A stretch of 64,000 bases of DNA, from NCBI GenBank assembly GCA_022316685.1, contig JAKJHU010000005.1:10456707-10520706 (forward strand), in the 5' to 3' direction. Of this stretch, positions 61,163 through 64,000 are shown in pieces. Each line of letters begins with the position of its first letter. Within the stretch, counting starts at the first letter, position 1. Source of the stretch: Progne subis subis (Eukaryota > Chordata > Aves > Passeriformes > Hirundinidae). The notes under the pieces were generated by a model, which did no database searches, had not been told where the DNA came from, and saw nothing but the letters and a program-made list of their open reading frames with translations. The position numbers and the translations under genes are program-made.

Positions 61163-64000
61163 CTACAGGAAGCAAAAGAAACCACAGAATTAGTGTCAGT
61201 CATATTTCTAAAGGGGCAGAAAATAAACCCCATTCATTCTTCAACAAAGAAAATTAAACCAAACTCTGAGGTAACGTAACACTAAGAAAAAAGATATTAA
61301 TGCTGCTTCATAGAGCAAAGATAACAGGAATTATTAAATGTATGTATGTACACACTCATCTGTGCTCCAAAATGCATGAATTTTCCCCATTTTCCCATTT
61401 TTTTGCTATGGTTTTCTATTGTCCTAAAACTTGAGCAATAGAAAACATTTCTTAAAGGGAGAAAAGGTTGTTTTTTGTTATTTCATACATTAATAATTGA
61501 AACATCCAAGACCCTATGTCTCCTGCAAAAAGAGCTTAATCTAAAGGGACTGACATCAGTTGTCTATACCTATAAATACACTTCAGCCCTGCAAGATCAT
61601 CTCTAACAAGGAGTAGGGCAGAACTCCAGATCTGCTAGATGTGCATGCTCAGGCTTTGAATTCTTGTCTGAGCTCCACCACAGCTTGGGAAATAAAAACC
61701 TCAAGTCAAGTTTACTCTTGGACACATAAATACAAATACACATACAAGCAATGACATCTCTTGCACTATGCATTGGTGGTTATCATCACATTAAAGACAA
61801 AACGGAGTGGTGGGGTCAGGGGTGTGGATGTGCATTGAAAATACCAACTGCATTTCCTGGAAAACAGGTAACTTCCAATTCTGTTAGCCTAAGGGAAATA
61901 TGATCAAATAACTAAACCAGCATAAGGTGGACACATCAACCATGTTTCAAAATACAGCCAACATTTCCTCTTGAGTTATGCCAGAACTGAGCCACCACAT
62001 ACCTGACTCTACTGCTGCTCCAGGAGGTATGATCACAGGAATCTGAACAGTTTATATGGAAAAGCTGTAGGACTGGGGGGCTGATGGCAGTGTTTTTCAA
62101 TAAATTTATATGAGCACCATCATCATGGAAAGAAATTAAACCACAAGACTTTAATGACAGAACTCCCTTTTAGCTTGGAATAAAACTTCTTTTCACCAAC
62201 TGAATGGTGCTCTTACTGGCTCACCACACTAACAAAGAATTGCAGAAAAGGTGGTGAAATCCTTCCCATAAGCCCAGACTGAACTTTGGGACCAGGTACC
62301 ATGTGCTGCATGCATGGCAGCCCTTAAAAGCAAGGCAAACAAATCACTTTAAACCAGTACAAGGATTTAATAATAACAACCTCTATTTTCTTTAGGCATC
62401 ACTGCATTTTCTCCAAATGAAACACTACCAAAACCAATTTGCATTATTTCTTTACTGTAAAGTTTGAGAGATCCAAATCCTAATTTATTAACACACGAAG
62501 GAGGTGGGGAAGGGAGGAAAACCCCGCAGAAGTAACAAGAGCTGCAAGCAAATAGCTGCAAATGTTACAAGTCTGCACACACTGGCTGTGCAGAAGTCCA
62601 GGCACAGCAACTGCAAACCACACACCTTTACAGACAGCAGAAACTCTGCATCAGGCTAGAGGTCAGGAGAGCTGATTGTACAGCCCAAAAAGGCAAACCA
62701 TACATGAAATGACCAAGTAGTTACCGTATAAGCAGTATGGGATCATCACACAGAAGCCTCACACACAAATAGGATTTTAAGCTGATTTTTAAAAATGCCA
62801 AATTAATAGAGGCATTACAAACCAGAACTGTCTGCACATCTTTTTCAGGGATGTAGCTGCAGTAATTTTCTTATATCAATGTCTTAAAACCTCAGCCTTC
62901 ATGCACTTATACCATGTTAAAGCTATTAAATCTGTACTGTACTAAAACAACTAACTAAGGAGCATCTTTCCATCAGCTCCAGGGGCTCCTTCAGTTCCAC
63001 AGATTACCTAGTATTCCCTGTCTACCTAAGGACACCAAGTATGGGATATCATCTTGAGATATATATAAAACAGTACATAAAATGTGGACACGCCTAAATT
63101 AACCATAAGAGTTCAAGTGGACACCAAATGTTTCATGGCAGAGCACATACCGAGGGGAAGTCCATGAGTTGGGTTGAGCACAGCTGACAACTGGAAGAGT
63201 ATCATGTTAGCAGTAAAGCATAACATACACTCGTTCTGTTCTGAACAGCTCACATCTGGGCATCCACGTAACAGCTACAGGCTGATGCAGGACACTTCTG
63301 ACTGGCTGTGCATGTTCTTGGTTCTTTTGACAAGATTCCTCAGTTCAAAGCTCTTGCAGACATTTCAAGATGCCTGATGTGAACATGAAAAGCAGTTCCC
63401 TCTCCACACTCCTTACAGCAAAGCCACCAGCTCCTCACCCAGCCAAGAGTGTTACAAGCACTGGCAATTAGCACGCTGGTTTACTCATAAGCCAGAGTAG
63501 ATGCTCTTGTGAGCTTTTGAAGAAACACATTCCAGACATTGGCTCATTCTTTATTCCAACTGCTCTCCAGGATGGTGCAACACCTAGTAGTCGGAATGGG
63601 TAGGTGTACACCTACCTACCAACAGGGATGCTGTACCCAGCCAAGAGTGGAGACACAGAGAGGGACACACCCCGTGCTTTCCCTTCATTCACACCTGTAC
63701 TCCTCAGGTCTCACTTAGGCCACCGACCGAATGTGCTGCTTTAGAGCTCAGTAAGGCAACGTGGACACTTTTATTAACAGCAAATGTATGAACTCAGCCA
63801 AATCTTAACTGCATTTCTCAGCAGAGCGAACGACAATTTACAGCATTCCTATCAGGTGATGCATGCTTCATTGCCCCTCACCACAGTCACAGAACTTCCT
63901 TGTGTAGATTTAGGTGTATCGTTGCACCTACCCCCAGCTGCCATACAAACCAGGTAAAATCACCCTCCCATAAGTTCATCGTTTAACACCTGCCTTTCAG
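61163..64000 (-). other. TMEM181 intron 1, partial
   Basis: Everything right of exon 2 is noncoding as far as I can see. No CpG island or first exon appears before the edge, so intron 1 exceeds 2.8 kb. Confidence 0.65.

Overview
This window is vertebrate nuclear DNA, almost certainly avian. Evidence: genes split into short exons by long AT-rich introns, several CR1 LINE fragments (one ending in the avian ATTCTGTG octamer), a GC-rich CpG-island promoter, and no bacterial gene structure. A fragment at 32079-32170 resembles an LTR common in neoavian genomes, which hints at a bird outside the chicken/duck lineage. The species cannot be read from the sequence.

Three protein genes account for all coding sequence I can support. 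(1) SYTL3 (synaptotagmin-like 3, a Rab27 effector) lies on the minus strand from 26429 down past position 140; 14 coding exons are visible and the last exon is beyond the left edge. (2) DYNLT1 (Tctex-1 dynein light chain) is complete on the plus strand, five exons from 32769 to 37500, with a CpG-island promoter just upstream. (3) TMEM181 (a GOLD-domain seven-transmembrane protein) is on the minus strand from 61162 down to its stop codon at 42952; 16 exons are visible, the first exon is beyond the right edge, and a 3'UTR of about 3.7 kb follows. This order and relative orientation match the mammalian TMEM181-DYNLT1-SYTL3 block (human 6q25). SYTL3 and DYNLT1 are head to head; DYNLT1 and TMEM181 are tail to tail, about 1.4 kb apart. 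The genes act in related cell biology (secretory vesicles, dynein cargo, membrane receptor) but nothing in the sequence shows that they work as one system.

The exons were found by reading both strands for homologous protein, splice sites and matching intron phases. Every junction in TMEM181 and DYNLT1 is in phase. In SYTL3 all junctions agree except the first, where one extra base in an A5 run shifts the frame: an assembly error or a real lesion. One TMEM181 intron has AT-AC ends with minor-spliceosome (U12) donor and branch motifs. One SYTL3 acceptor has a 12-base G run between its pyrimidine tract and the AG.

The remaining sequence is intron and intergenic DNA holding CR1 and LTR remnants, simple repeats and G/T-rich tracts. 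I found no novel multi-gene system, CRISPR array, tRNA or rRNA.
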